Below are positions 1-11,537 of a DNA stretch of 64,000 nucleotides, piece after piece (position 1 is the stretch's first letter; the number at the start of each line of letters is the position of its first letter). This DNA is from Sinotaia quadrata. Its lineage: Eukaryota > Mollusca > Gastropoda > Architaenioglossa > Viviparidae. Under the pieces are notes generated by a model. The model made no database searches, was not told the DNA's origin, and worked only from the letters and a program-made list of their open reading frames with translations. Position numbers and translations under genes: made by a program. The stretch lies in contig CM054178.1 of assembly GCA_028829895.1 (NCBI GenBank), positions 100,926,058 through 100,990,057 on the forward strand, read 5' to 3'.

Positions 1-469
1 TAATGTTTTAAATAAATTAATCCTTTGTTGTTTTGAAATATTATCAAGGAAGTTGTGGATCAAATAATTGTAAAAGCATTAATAGTACTATGTTTTAAAT
101 ATATTAATCCATTGTTTTTCAGTATGCCACATGAAAGCACTTTACAGTTAATGTATAATGACACAAATTATATACTGGTAGTCTTAGTTCTTATTTGTAG
201 AAAATGTATTAGTCATTACTCTTGAAATGATGTGGGATTGATTAGTGATTCTGAGATAATTTCTTTTTAGGTGAAAAATTTAGAGATAATTTTTTTTCCT
301 GTGCATGCTTGCTTGTTGGATGTTGAGATTTTAGTTTGAGCTTGGTTTTGAAAAGCAACTACTATACGCTTCATGATTTTTATTTGCAGCTAGTTTTTAT
401 ATTTCATGAATTTTATTTTTAAATTTGTGATCTTTTTGCATTTTGGATTTGGGCTTTTTCTATCCACAG
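1..469 (+). other. Intron upstream of the first visible host exon
   Basis: AT-rich non-coding sequence that ends in a pyrimidine-rich tract and CAG at 467-469, the acceptor of the first visible exon. No other feature is seen. Confidence 0.7.
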
Positions 470-1156
470 TTTTTCCCGTTTGGTGCACAGGCGCAGGTCT
501 CTGAGAGTACTCCTATCTCAAATGCTTTAGTTTCTGAACTTGCCAGTAGCTTTGGCAAAACAGTAGGCATTACCAGTACTGTTATGTCTGGAAAAGAAAC
601 TTTACCTGAGAGTGCCACAATCACTGTAACACATGGTAATCTCTCCATGGCTTCTTGGGACTCCTCATCTAGTGAAGCAGAAAACAAGAGTAGTAGGGGC
701 AGTACTATGCAGCGTAAAGACAGCTTTTATGAAACTGATGAAGAATCTCATACTCCAAGACACACTTCCCCTCTTAAACAAAAAAAGCTTGCAGAGGAGC
801 CACCTCCATCATATGAGAGTGCAGTGGAAGTGTCTAGAGAGGTCACTAACATTATGCACCCTCCACCTCTGCCACCCCATCCACAAACAAGGCATCCACA
901 AGATATTGGTGGGCAGATGCATGATGGTGCTTATGAGAATGTTGTTTCAGGCTTTCATCAAGAGTTGATGATGGTAGTGAAGAACAAAGGTATGGCACCC
1001 CTGCCATCCTATGAAGAAGCCATTTTAGGTAGCGGTGAAGTTGATGTGACAGAAGCACCTCCCATACCCCCCAGAGGTGAATCCAAAGGAAAGTCTGGTA
1101 CTGAGACTTTGACAGTAGCTGGAGATGCAAGAGAAGGCAGTGCTGACCTGGATCAG
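470..1156 (+). CDS. PATJ: PATJ/MPDZ-like scaffold, proline-rich linker exon (exon A of five)
   Basis: This 687-nt exon encodes 229 residues of a multi-PDZ polarity scaffold; the assignment rests on the PDZ exon at 35942. The exon begins after a pyrimidine tract and CAG (467-469) and ends at GATCAG|gtacaa, both borders in phase 0. The protein is low-complexity and probably disordered, rich in Ser, Glu and Pro. Visible motifs are PPSYE (from 803), a related LPSYEE (from 1001) and APPIPPRG (about 1053-1076), resembling WW and SH3 ligands. PATJ family members have long linkers between PDZ domains, so this fits an inter-domain segment. The reading frame stays open for 17 codons beyond the donor and then stops at 1208-1210, so an intron-retained end is possible but less likely. 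No homology to the linker itself is claimed. Confidence 0.75.
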
Positions 1157-2018
1157 GTACAAGAAGTATGTGGCATTGATTGTAGATTTATTGGTATAGA
1201 ATTTTTGTAAATGTTCCTGTTGGTTAGCAGTTGTAATTGCATAGCACCCATTTTGTGTTGTAAATATGGACTATTTTAACTTAAAAGTTGACTTCTTAGT
1301 TCTTTATCACAGACCATTGTCACTGTATAGATATTTAATCACTGTTTATTATAAAATTGTTTAAATATTAATTATGAATATATGTATATAATTTTCTCCA
1401 CCAAAGTGCCAAATTTACAAAAGCTGAATTGTTAATTGTATTCATGTGTAGCTTTCCTTTTTCAATGATTAGTCTAAGAATATTGTTTCCCTTATTCATC
1501 ATACCATAGAAATTAATATATTTCCTTAAAAAGTTCATTTGAAACACCTCTTTGGAATTGCAGTTTTAGTTAGAAATAAAATCTTCATTACATTTACTAC
1601 TTGAATTTATTTTAGAAGGTGATTACAGTAAAATGTTAAACTTTTTTTTGTATTTTGCTGTTGCCTATCAAGTGCTTGTACATTTAAGCTTGCTTTTTTC
1701 TTTTTTTAACCTAATTTAGTTGCACAATTATTTGTGGTGGAGAGTAAATATTTTACAGTATGCTAAATGTATCTGTTACTAAGGACATGACTTTGGTGAC
1801 AGTTTATATTATTTCTCATTGCACTTTTATTGATAATATTTAGTTAATTATTTGTGTAAAAATTCTGCTACTATGTATAGATAACACTGTATACAGAAAT
1901 TCTTTGTTCCTCCATTTTCTTTCTTTAGACTAAACCAACACACAGCACATGTAACAACTTAAAAAATATCTTTAGTACTGGCTGAATGAAAATAGTTTAC
2001 TTCTAAACATTAAGGAAT
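1157..2018 (+). other. Intron 1, 5' part
   Basis: AT-rich intron sequence after donor gtacaa. No gene, RNA or recognisable repeat is seen before the target duplication of the solo LTR at 2019. Confidence 0.6.
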
Positions 2019-2052
2019 TATACTGAGATGTCAAAGCCACCTAGTTAATGGT

Positions 2053-3598
2053 TGTCACAGTCTGATAAAATTGTCCGACTTCGCGACCCACTTGCCTTGT
2101 TTACTTCAAATTCAAATATTTGAAACCCTTGGCCCTTTGTTCAAAGCTTCCTTTTTCTAGGCGCTTCTAGAACAGGTCAAGATGTTATGTAACTTTAGGA
2201 CCATTGTCCAGTTCTCGAACCAACCACATGCTTTGCGAACAGTCACGTGATACGCAATATACCTTTCTATATATGTACCCACACGCTTCCGCTCCCTCAC
2301 TTCGAGCACATTTTAGCTAATTCCATCAGCTTACTCGGGTCGTGAGAGGCAGCCGGCGCCATAGAGAATCAAGGTACCCTTCGACTTCTCTCAAAGGTAT
2401 CATTTTATTTAATAGTATTTGCCTATGTATTGTTTAAGTATGTATTTGTGCTATGTATTATATGATTTCCATATACACTTGAGCATGGTTCAGAGAAATA
2501 GCTGAAAACCTATATGTTACGGAATATAAATTTATTGTAACCATTTTTCCATTTCTGTACTTTAATTTATATTGTTTTAATTCACTAAGAGCCAGAATGC
2601 TGCGCTCGATATGAATTCTTCATGTAATTCAATTATTGCGTGTAATTTTAATTGTAAATTGTGAAGCGCTCTGTCGGCTTGAATTACCCCTTGTATGAAC
2701 ATTAATTTAACGTTGTATCTATTTTATTGCTTCATACGTCATGACTGTTAAATGGAACACATGTGAGACGATTATATTTTTTCTAAATCTAATTGTAAGC
2801 ACGCGAGGTCGAAACTCTTTGTTCAGCGCATTTAATTGAGCCATGCCTAGGTAGGACCTGTTAGGTTGAGAATTATATCCAAACACGTTGCATCCACAGG
2901 TCGGCTCATGGTTCATGTTTCACCATGCCTCACCTGCATTAGCTTATTGGTGTAAGCGTGTCGAAATCCACTCTGAGGGCCATGCTGCAAAAAATTCCAG
3001 TTCCTAGCCACTAACAAAGGGACATCATTCCTTATGCACCACGTGTGTCGTTAAAGGGGGACTGAGGGAACGAATCAGCATGACTGAGTGTTGAGACCAA
3101 GGATACAAGAATAGAGCTAAGTGCAAAATCAAGTGTATAGATCTCAAAGGAACACTTTTCTGGCAATTTAGATTGACAAAAATCAGGCATAGGCGCGTAA
3201 AGACAGAGTGAAGACTATTCGCGTTGCATTCGATTTATTGTTAATTTGTTAAACTTTATTAAATCTTATTTTCTTTGTTAATACCTCTTAGTAGTTGATT
3301 TCTATGCACAATAGACCAATTAGATTAATTCTTAGATTTGAATGGGGGCGGATGAGCAGAAAGATTGATGACGAGTGCATATTAATTTAGAGGGGTTTAA
3401 CTGTTTTCAAATCTAGCTAAAAGTTCGCAGTTTATTAGTCTGTAAATTTGTCGTCTGAACTACAAGACGCACTTTTAATTAGTCAGATAATAAATTGAGC
3501 AACCAGTCTGCGTAGAATATGAGAGGAAGAATTAATTATATTTAAAGTCTTTTAATTATTCTAAGCAGGGTCTTTAAATAAATACTGGAAACGTAACA
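2053..3598 (+). repeat. 5' LTR of the Gmr1-like element
   Basis: 1546 bp, begins TGTCACAG and ends GTAACA, directly repeated at 8776-10321. A 65-codon antisense frame occurs at the same place in both LTRs; I do not regard it as a gene. Confidence 0.95.
2244..2300 (+). promoter_or_regulatory. Probable LTR core promoter
   Basis: A CACGTG E-box lies at 2244-2249 and a TATATATG TATA-like box at 2268-2275, about 25-30 bp before a pyrimidine-rich CTCACTTC stretch that could hold the start site. The 3' LTR repeats this arrangement, with its TATA-like box at 8991-8998. The role is inferred from motif spacing only. Confidence 0.45.
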
Positions 3599-4217
3599 AG
3601 TGTGGGTCGTCGCGGGATTGATATGTATTAAATTGTAAATTGTAACATTTTTATACATAGGGCGCATCATAACCTAGAAACGAACGAACGAACAGAATTG
3701 CCAATTGTTCTTTTGATTTTTGTATCACTGATTTTCTTTGCTTTTGTTGTGACATGTGCATGTATTCTTTTGCAGAGTAGCGTGCATGTTAGTTAATGTT
3801 GATATATTTAAGCGTAGTTAAATATGTCATGTTAGCTATTGAATGATTTATTTAGTATTGTGTTACTGAGTACTTCATTGTGAGGAGTCGAAGGTTATAC
3901 CGCCAGCTAGGAGAGTTATCGGTAGTAACAGACTTCGGACTATTATATTTAGGGTGCTAGATATAATGTGTAATGTTGTATGGTAGGAGCCGTGACATTA
4001 CGAAAGTCTTGGAACAGCGGACACTGTGACAAGCAGGTGAAACGTGTAAAGAGTTAACGCGTAATTTATTTCGGAAGGTGTTCTGAGTAAATTAAATAAT
4101 TTTTGTAAGGTTGTAGCCTAAAAGTTATTTTCGGGATAAGCGGAGTTATCGCCGACGGTTAAAACACACAATTCACGAGATACATTCTTATTGTAGCCAG
4201 CGCGCTAAGACAGTAAA
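3599..4217 (+). other. Untranslated leader with possible primer-binding site
   Basis: Non-coding leader between the 5' LTR and the gag start. A TGG-starting stretch at 3603-3620 (TGGGTCGTCGCGGGATTG) lies four bases past the LTR and could pair with a tRNA 3' CCA end. I could not assign the tRNA. The start codon context is AAAATGG at 4215. Confidence 0.5.
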
Positions 4218-7200
4218 ATGGATCGCAAACAGGTTATCGAAGACCTGAAAGAAGCCGGTATCATGATAGGATATCAAGGTGACGAACTGACGAACTACAT
4301 CAAAACTGAGTTAGCTCTAGAGAAAGAGAGAGCGGAGAAAGCGGAAAAGGAGAAAGAAAGAGAAAGGGAGGAGCGTGTAGCTGCTCGCGAGCTGAAAAGG
4401 TTAGAAACTGAAAAGTTAGCCGAAGCTAAAAAGTTAGAAGCCGAAACAGAAGCGAAAAAGCTAGAAACAGAAGCCAAACGCATCGCCGCAGACGCGGAAA
4501 TAAAACGGTTAGAATGGGAAGTAAAGAAACTAGAAGTTACCAATCCAAACCGTGATCGCAGAAGCAGTGGTGATTCGCGTTCTAGCGATGGAAATAATCA
4601 CAGTAGAATTGAAAATATCATTCCAAAGATAAATATGGTCCCATTTGATGAGAACAAAGATCAAATAGACGCGTATTTAAAAACGTTTGAAAAGTTAGCC
4701 AGAGCAACAAACATTCCAGCGGAACATTGGGCGATAAATTTATCGGGGTTATTGCAGGGCAGTGCGAAAAACGAGTTCAATAAGCTTAGCGATTCTGAGT
4801 CAGATAATTACGACACAGTCAAGGCCGCATTATTGAAACGTTACAAACTCACAGCAGATACATACCGACGTAAGTTTAAACAGGCCACTAAAGCCAGTTC
4901 AGAGACGCACGCACAGTACATACGACGTGTAACTGACTTGTTCCAAAGATGGATAGATCTAGCCGAAACTCCACAGACGTACGCAGGTCTTAGGGATGAA
5001 ATGATAAAAGACCATATTCTCGGGTCATACAAATCAGATCTACTGATTCACTTAGCAATAAGGGAAAAATCTACGCTAGAGGAGATAGGCAACGCCGCCG
5101 ATCGCTTTGATGACGCACATTCTCAATTCTCGAACGCACACGCGAACAACAAGTCTCGACCGAACGAACCGCAGACTCGAAAGGATAAGAAAAATGACGG
5201 GAAGGCACATAGTGAGCGTGATGATAAAACATCTAAACCCGATACTAAAAACAAGTCCGACAAACAGAAAGATAAAAAGAATCTTGCATGTTACACTTGT
5301 GGTGATAGTGGCCATTTTTCACGAACATGTCCTGGAAAGAAAACAGCTAAGGTTTACGCAGTAGAAAGTCATACACCTAAAACAGAAAAGTCGAATCGAA
5401 CACCAGTACAGGCAAACGGTCACGATACAATCGCTTTGCTTGATACAGGGTGTGAGCTAGACGCTATTGTAAATGCATCATTAGTTAACCGTACCGACTA
5501 CACAGGGGAGACAATCTCTGTCACCTTTGCAAACGGCGAACAAGACATTTTACCAGTAGCTGAAGTCTCGATTGTTTCAGACTTTGTAGAAGGAACAGTC
5601 AAAGCGGCAGTTATGGAAAACTCACCGCATGACGTGATCCTTGGTTGCAAGTATGTTTTGCCGTGCAAAAAACAAACTTCAATCGAACCACCACTGGTTA
5701 ACGCTGTAACCAGAGCAGCGAGTAGTAAAGACAAATCTGTAACTGCACCGATGTCTGCCGCACCAGCCGTAGATAAAGCAACAGTTAGCGAGATTAAAAT
5801 ATTACAAGCTGAGGACGAAACACTAGACAAGTTACGCAGACAAGCTGTACTTGTTAGTGACGTCAACACTGACGATTCGAATAAGAAAGCGTGCATTATT
5901 CTGAAAAAGGGTTTATTGTACCGCTATTCGAAAGTGGGAGACGAATTTCGGAAACAATTAGTCGTTCCACAAACCAAACGAAATGACGTATTACGATTAG
6001 GTCATGAGAGTCTTTTTGGTGCACACATGGGTGTACAAAAAACAACTAGTCGTATTACAAGTGAGTTTTATTGGCCGGACATCACTGCCGATATCCGTAG
6101 ATTCGTGTTAAGTTGCGACACATGCCAGAGAACACAGTCTAAAAATTCAATCAGACCCGCACCGTTAGGAGAGCCTGAACTGATCAGTGAACCCTACAAG
6201 CGCGTAGCATTGGATTTGATTGGGCCTATAATACCCACATCAACGAGAGGTAATCGATACGTGCTGACCACTATTGATTACGCAACAAGATTCGCCGACG
6301 CAGTACCATTGAAAAATATTGATACTGAAACTGTCGCCGAAGCCCTTTTCGGTCTTTGGAGTCGTGTTGGAATTCCTACTGAAATTTTGACGGATCAGGG
6401 GAGTCAATTCATAGGCAACGTAATGAAGGAAGTAAATCGTTTACTTTCCATCAAACATCTTACTTGCACACCATACCACCCCCAGGCAAATGGTCTGATT
6501 GAAAAATACAATGGGACATTAAAAACAGCACTTAAAAAGCTCGCCACAGATAAACCGAAAGACTGGGACAGATACATCCCTGCCCTACTATTTGCATATA
6601 GGGAGGTGCCACAATCTTCCACCGGGTTTTCACCATTTGAGCTACTTTACGGACGTACTGTACGCGGACCGATGATGATTTTGAAGGCACTTTGGACTGA
6701 TGAAAAGACAGATGACGAAGTTAAGACAACTTATACATACGTCACTGACTTAAGAAACCGTCTTGAAACTATAGGCAAGATAGCACGGGAAAACTTGACG
6801 ATAGCTCAGTCTAGACAGGCAGAATATTACAATAAGCACACCAAACCTAGAGAATTTGAAGTTAATGACAAAGTGTTACTGTTGCTTCCTGAAGCACATA
6901 ACAAACTTCAGATGAAATGGAAGGGGCCCTTTGTAGTTACCGCCAAGCTAGGGGGACTGAACTATAAGGTGCAGACAGGAAAGAGAGAGAAAATCTTTCA
7001 TGTTAACCTACTCAAAAAGTACATAAGCCGTGAGGATCAAACCACTCAAGCTGATTTTGTCGTAGCGACGATAGTTACAGAAGACGAGGGGGATACTGAT
7101 TGCGTCACTGGTACCTTACCAAACTGTCCTCTACAGACGGACGAAACTGTCAAAGACGTTAGGGTAAATGAAGCCTTGACAGAAAGACAGAAAAAAGAAG

Positions 7201-8552
7201 TGAATGAATTGCTTAATGAGTTCTCATCTACTCTGACAGACAAACCAGGGTTGACAGACTTAATAGAATTTTCACTGAAGCTGACTGACAACAAACCGAT
7301 ACGTTTGAAGCCGTATCCGTTGCCACACGCTAAGATAGATGACGTTAGACGTGAGATTAAGACTATGCTAGATCTAGGGGTCATAGAGAAGACTGACAGT
7401 GCCTACGGATCACCCATCGTGTTGATTAAAAAACGTGATAACTCGTTCCGTTTTTGCGTAGACTACCGCAAACTCAATCAAGTGACAGAGTTTTGTGCCG
7501 AACCTCTTCCTGATCCGGATCTCATCTTCACTAAGCTAGCTAACGCTCATTACTATACCAAAATAGATTTGTCACGCGGTTTTTGGCAAATCAAGGTCAA
7601 GGACACTGATCGACACATACTAGCTTTCACTACACCAGTAGGAAACTACACATGGAAAGTTATGCCTTTCGGAGTTTCAAACGCTCCAAGCATTTTTTCT
7701 AAAATGATGCGGTCATTGTTAGAACCACTGTACGGACGTGGAGTTGAGAACTTCATGGATGATTTAATTCTAGGCACCCAGACATGGGAGGAGCACTTAA
7801 CACTCTTACGAGATGTGCTAGCCAGATTAAAACAAGCCAACCTCACTGCCCGCCCTACGAAGTGTGAAATAGCACAATTCTCCTTAGACTTCTTGGGACA
7901 CAAGTTGAGTCATGGAACTATGTCGCCAAGTGAAGCTAAGATAGCACAACTTAAGGACACTTCACAACCGCTAACAAAAACACAAGTTAGAAGTTTTCTT
8001 GGTCTTGCTAATTACTACAGAAAATTCGTACCAGATTTTAGTGCCATTGCATGTCCTCTGACTGACTTGACACGTAAGAATATGCCTACAAAAGTAGTGT
8101 GGACTGATGCATGCCAAAACGCTTTTGACACACTGAAATCTAGACTGACTTCAGATTTAGTTGTTAAACTGCCAGATTTGACAAAACCATTCTTGTTAAG
8201 GACTGATGCTAGCAACACAGGATTAGGAGCAGTGTTATTACAAGAACACAATGACACCAAACACCCAGTTGCATATGCAAGCCGTAAACTCACAACTACT
8301 GAACAGAAATATTCCACCAGTGAAAAGGAATGTCTTGCAATAGTTTGGGCCATAAAAAAGTTCGAAAACTATTTGTACGGAAAAACCTTTGTCATTGAGT
8401 GCGATCACCAGCCGTTGGCCTTTCTCGGACAGGCGCAATTTACGAACAGCCGTTTAATGCGTTGGTCTTTGTTTCTGACACAGTATGACGCAAATATTCA
8501 TTACATCAAAGGGTCTTTGAATGTTGGCGCAGATTACATGAGTCGTGCTTGA
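4218..8552 (+). CDS. Gag-Pro-Pol polyprotein with integrase before reverse transcriptase
   Basis: Single 1444-residue frame. Gag starts with a charged coiled coil (about residues 25-110) and ends in a CCHC knuckle (C358, C361, H366, C371). Protease follows with LLDTG (D409). Integrase comes next: zinc-binding H596, H603, C633, C636; catalytic D666, D726 and E762 with DD35E spacing; then a GPY/F module (about 899-935). Reverse transcriptase follows (about 1025-1240) with KIDLSRG (D1117) and FMDD (1179-1182). RNase H ends the protein (D1330, E1371) at a terminal ADYMSRA. The protein would package, reverse-transcribe and integrate the element RNA. No frameshift separates gag and pol, so how the Gag:Pol ratio is set is unclear. 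ATG 4218 is chosen because it opens the gag coiled coil; no upstream in-frame extension is apparent. No envelope frame follows. Confidence 0.95.
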   Translation: MDRKQVIEDLKEAGIMIGYQGDELTNYIKTELALEKERAEKAEKEKEREREERVAARELKRLETEKLAEAKKLEAETEAKKLETEAKRIAADAEIKRLEWEVKKLEVTNPNRDRRSSGDSRSSDGNNHSRIENIIPKINMVPFDENKDQIDAYLKTFEKLARATNIPAEHWAINLSGLLQGSAKNEFNKLSDSESDNYDTVKAALLKRYKLTADTYRRKFKQATKASSETHAQYIRRVTDLFQRWIDLAETPQTYAGLRDEMIKDHILGSYKSDLLIHLAIREKSTLEEIGNAADRFDDAHSQFSNAHANNKSRPNEPQTRKDKKNDGKAHSERDDKTSKPDTKNKSDKQKDKKNLACYTCGDSGHFSRTCPGKKTAKVYAVESHTPKTEKSNRTPVQANGHDTIALLDTGCELDAIVNASLVNRTDYTGETISVTFANGEQDILPVAEVSIVSDFVEGTVKAAVMENSPHDVILGCKYVLPCKKQTSIEPPLVNAVTRAASSKDKSVTAPMSAAPAVDKATVSEIKILQAEDETLDKLRRQAVLVSDVNTDDSNKKACIILKKGLLYRYSKVGDEFRKQLVVPQTKRNDVLRLGHESLFGAHMGVQKTTSRITSEFYWPDITADIRRFVLSCDTCQRTQSKNSIRPAPLGEPELISEPYKRVALDLIGPIIPTSTRGNRYVLTTIDYATRFADAVPLKNIDTETVAEALFGLWSRVGIPTEILTDQGSQFIGNVMKEVNRLLSIKHLTCTPYHPQANGLIEKYNGTLKTALKKLATDKPKDWDRYIPALLFAYREVPQSSTGFSPFELLYGRTVRGPMMILKALWTDEKTDDEVKTTYTYVTDLRNRLETIGKIARENLTIAQSRQAEYYNKHTKPREFEVNDKVLLLLPEAHNKLQMKWKGPFVVTAKLGGLNYKVQTGKREKIFHVNLLKKYISREDQTTQADFVVATIVTEDEGDTDCVTGTLPNCPLQTDETVKDVRVNEALTERQKKEVNELLNEFSSTLTDKPGLTDLIEFSLKLTDNKPIRLKPYPLPHAKIDDVRREIKTMLDLGVIEKTDSAYGSPIVLIKKRDNSFRFCVDYRKLNQVTEFCAEPLPDPDLIFTKLANAHYYTKIDLSRGFWQIKVKDTDRHILAFTTPVGNYTWKVMPFGVSNAPSIFSKMMRSLLEPLYGRGVENFMDDLILGTQTWEEHLTLLRDVLARLKQANLTARPTKCEIAQFSLDFLGHKLSHGTMSPSEAKIAQLKDTSQPLTKTQVRSFLGLANYYRKFVPDFSAIACPLTDLTRKNMPTKVVWTDACQNAFDTLKSRLTSDLVVKLPDLTKPFLLRTDASNTGLGAVLLQEHNDTKHPVAYASRKLTTTEQKYSTSEKECLAIVWAIKKFENYLYGKTFVIECDHQPLAFLGQAQFTNSRLMRWSLFLTQYDANIHYIKGSLNVGADYMSRA

Positions 8553-8775
8553 TGCCATCAAGTGCCGGTACTGATAGAATGTTGTTTAATCAATTAACTG
8601 AACCCTACGGATTCCTTCCTGTAGATATGAAATATAGTTGCACACTTTATTTCTAGGAATGTCGAAATTTTTTTTGTGTAAATTTTTCTTCATTGTGGAC
8701 TTCTACATTTTATCATACATAATTTGTAGGAGGCATTTTATCTTTGGCAAGATAAACGCCTCAAAAGCAAGGGGG
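8553..8775 (+). other. 3' untranslated segment with polypurine tract
   Basis: Short non-coding segment between the pol stop and the 3' LTR. It ends with the purine run AAAAGCAAGGGGG (8763-8775), the expected plus-strand primer for reverse transcription. Confidence 0.8.
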
Positions 8776-10321
8776 TGTCACAGTCTGATAAAATTGTCCG
8801 ACTTCGCGACCCACTTGCCTTGTTTACTTCAAATTCAAATATTTGAAACCCTTGGCCCTTTGTTCAAAGCTTCCTTTTTCTAGGCGCTTCTAGAACAGGT
8901 CAAGATGTTATGTAACTTTAGGACCATTGTCCAGTTCTCGAACCAACCACATGCTTTGCGAACAGTCACGTGATACGCAATATACCTTTCTATATATGTA
9001 CCCACACGCTTCCGCTCCCTCACTTCGAGCACATTTTAGCTAATTCCATCAGCTTACTCGGGTCGTGAGAGGCAGCCGGCGCCATAGAGAATCAAGGTAC
9101 CCTTCGACTTCTCTCAAAGGTATCATTTTATTTAATAGTATTTGCCTATGTATTGTTTAAGTATGTATTTGTGCTATGTATTATATGATTTCCATATACA
9201 CTTGAGCATGGTTCAGAGAAATAGCTGAAAACCTATATGTTACGGAATATAAATTTATTGTAACCATTTTTCCATTTCTGTACTTTAATTTATATTGTTT
9301 TAATTCACTAAGAGCCAGAATGCTGCGCTCGATATGAATTCTTCATGTAATTCAATTATTGCGTGTAATTTTAATTGTAAATTGTGAAGCGCTCTGTCGG
9401 CTTGAATTACCCCTTGTATGAACATTAATTTAACGTTGTATCTATTTTATTGCTTCATACGTCATGACTGTTAAATGGAACACATGTGAGACGATTATAT
9501 TTTTTCTAAATCTAATTGTAAGCACGCGAGGTCGAAACTCTTTGTTCAGCGCATTTAATTGAGCCATGCCTAGGTAGGACCTGTTAGGTTGAGAATTATA
9601 TCCAAACACGTTGCATCCACAGGTCGGCTCATGGTTCATGTTTCACCATGCCTCACCTGCATTAGCTTATTGGTGTAAGCGTGTCGAAATCCACTCTGAG
9701 GGCCATGCTGCAAAAAATTCCAGTTCCTAGCCACTAACAAAGGGACATCATTCCTTATGCACCACGTGTGTCGTTAAAGGGGGACTGAGGGAACGAATCA
9801 GCATGACTGAGTGTTGAGACCAAGGATACAAGAATAGAGCTAAGTGCAAAATCAAGTGTATAGATCTCAAAGGAACACTTTTCTGGCAATTTAGATTGAC
9901 AAAAATCAGGCATAGGCGCGTAAAGACAGAGTGAAGACTATTCGCGTTGCATTCGATTTATTGTTAATTTGTTAAACTTTATTAAATCTTATTTTCTTTG
10001 TTAATACCTCTTAGTAGTTGATTTCTATGCACAATAGACCAATTAGATTAATTCTTAGATTTGAATGGGGGCGGATGAGCAGAAAGATTGATGACGAGTG
10101 CATATTAATTTAGAGGGGTTTAACTGTTTTCAAATCTAGCTAAAAGTTCGCAGTTTATTAGTCTGTAAATTTGTCGTCTGAACTACAAGACGCACTTTTA
10201 ATTAGTCAGATAATAAATTGAGCAACCAGTCTGCGTAGAATATGAGAGGAAGAATTAATTATATTTAAAGTCTTTTAATTATTCTAAGCAGGGTCTTTAA
10301 ATAAATACTGGAAACGTAACA
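8776..10321 (+). repeat. 3' LTR of the Gmr1-like element
   Basis: 1546-bp direct repeat of 2053-3598, ending GTAACA and followed by the target duplication ATGGT. Near its end AATAAA motifs occur that could serve polyadenylation. Confidence 0.95.
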
Positions 10322-11537
10322 ATGGTTATTATTATTGTTAATTAATTAATCGTCCATAACTAATTACAAGTGATGAGAATCTTAATTTATTTAATTTATA
10401 TTTGTCTCTCTCACTTGGCAGATATGTGGGCACTGTAAACGTTTTCTCTCTTCCACAACATTAAAGACAAACATTTACTGTTACACAAAATTTTCATAGG
10501 TGGAAAACTTATTATTAAAGGAGAAGACATTCAGTCTTTAATCCATATTTAGTGAGCCCCCATCTGCTGACTTTCTTCTACATAAGGTTATCAGTATGTG
10601 TAAGAAGCTCAATAAATTTAACAATAAATTTATTAAATCAACAATCAATTATACATATAGCAAATGCAGTGAAAAAATTACTTGCCATCAATACTTCCAT
10701 GAATCCATGTTTCAATAATTTTTATATTTATAAAATCTTATATCCTAAATATAGTTCAACAATAGTGTCAATACAAATCACAGGATAGTTCTTATCAGAG
10801 AACAGAAATGGAGTTATTAGAGATAAGCGATAATAGCTTCTACATAACCTTTTCTAGACAAAGCTGCAATGTTCTTTTCACACGCTTTTCATATCAAATT
10901 CACAAGTTTATTGTCCATGTCAATTCCACATGTTTCTCTCCTCGTGTAAAAACTGATTTGCTGATATTTTCTTGAAGTTAACCTGGGCATTCATTTGCCT
11001 TACAAGCTCCTTCAAGCAAAACAACAATTGTAAAAAATTTCAAGTAATTTCTTTGTACCAGAAATTGCTCAGTGTAGTCAGTATACCTTGCCATCATATA
11101 TCAACGGAGTGTAGTGTATTATTTACACTTAAATACACTTAAATGATAAATGCTTCCCTTGTCTACCACAGTCATAGGGGGTTATAATCAATAAATCAGG
11201 AAATTCAGATAACATGAGAAAAGCTGCTTTGTCACAGTAAAAATACAATTAGGGAACAAATGCTAAATTTCCAATTTACTCCTTTACCCCTTTTTAACTC
11301 CATTCTTACATTCAAGTCTTAACTTACAGTTTTTTATTATATTTATTTTATTATATTTATTTACAATATTTATTAGCATGATACTTGCACATATAATAAA
11401 TACAGCATATCAGTTTTATGAGCAGGTTCACTAGAAACAATGTCAAGTGTTTAGTATACCACATATTAGCATCATAGTTCACAATTTGCAGAAATAATAG
11501 TCTACTCATATAATACATCTTTACCTAAAACACAAAT

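Larger units (their letters stand above)
2053..10321 (+). mobile_element. Complete Gmr1-type Ty3/gypsy-like LTR retrotransposon
   Basis: Full-length 8269-bp element in intron 1, same orientation as the host gene. It has two 1546-bp LTRs (TGTCACAG...GTAACA), flanking 5-bp duplications ATGGT (2048-2052 and 10322-10326), a leader with a possible primer site, one gag-pro-pol frame and a polypurine tract against the 3' LTR. The LTRs are the same length and I saw no mismatch on reading them side by side, so the insertion should be young. The pol order PR-IN-RT-RH departs from normal Ty3/gypsy (PR-RT-RH-IN) and matches what is known of Gmr1-like elements. There is no envelope-like frame. All catalytic motifs and the open frame are intact, so the copy may still be active; that is inference. 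Confidence 0.95.

Noticed and set aside
2719..2916. 65-codon antisense frame, found again at 9442-9639
   Set aside because: It is identical in both LTRs because the LTRs are identical. It shows no motif or start context and is most likely chance.
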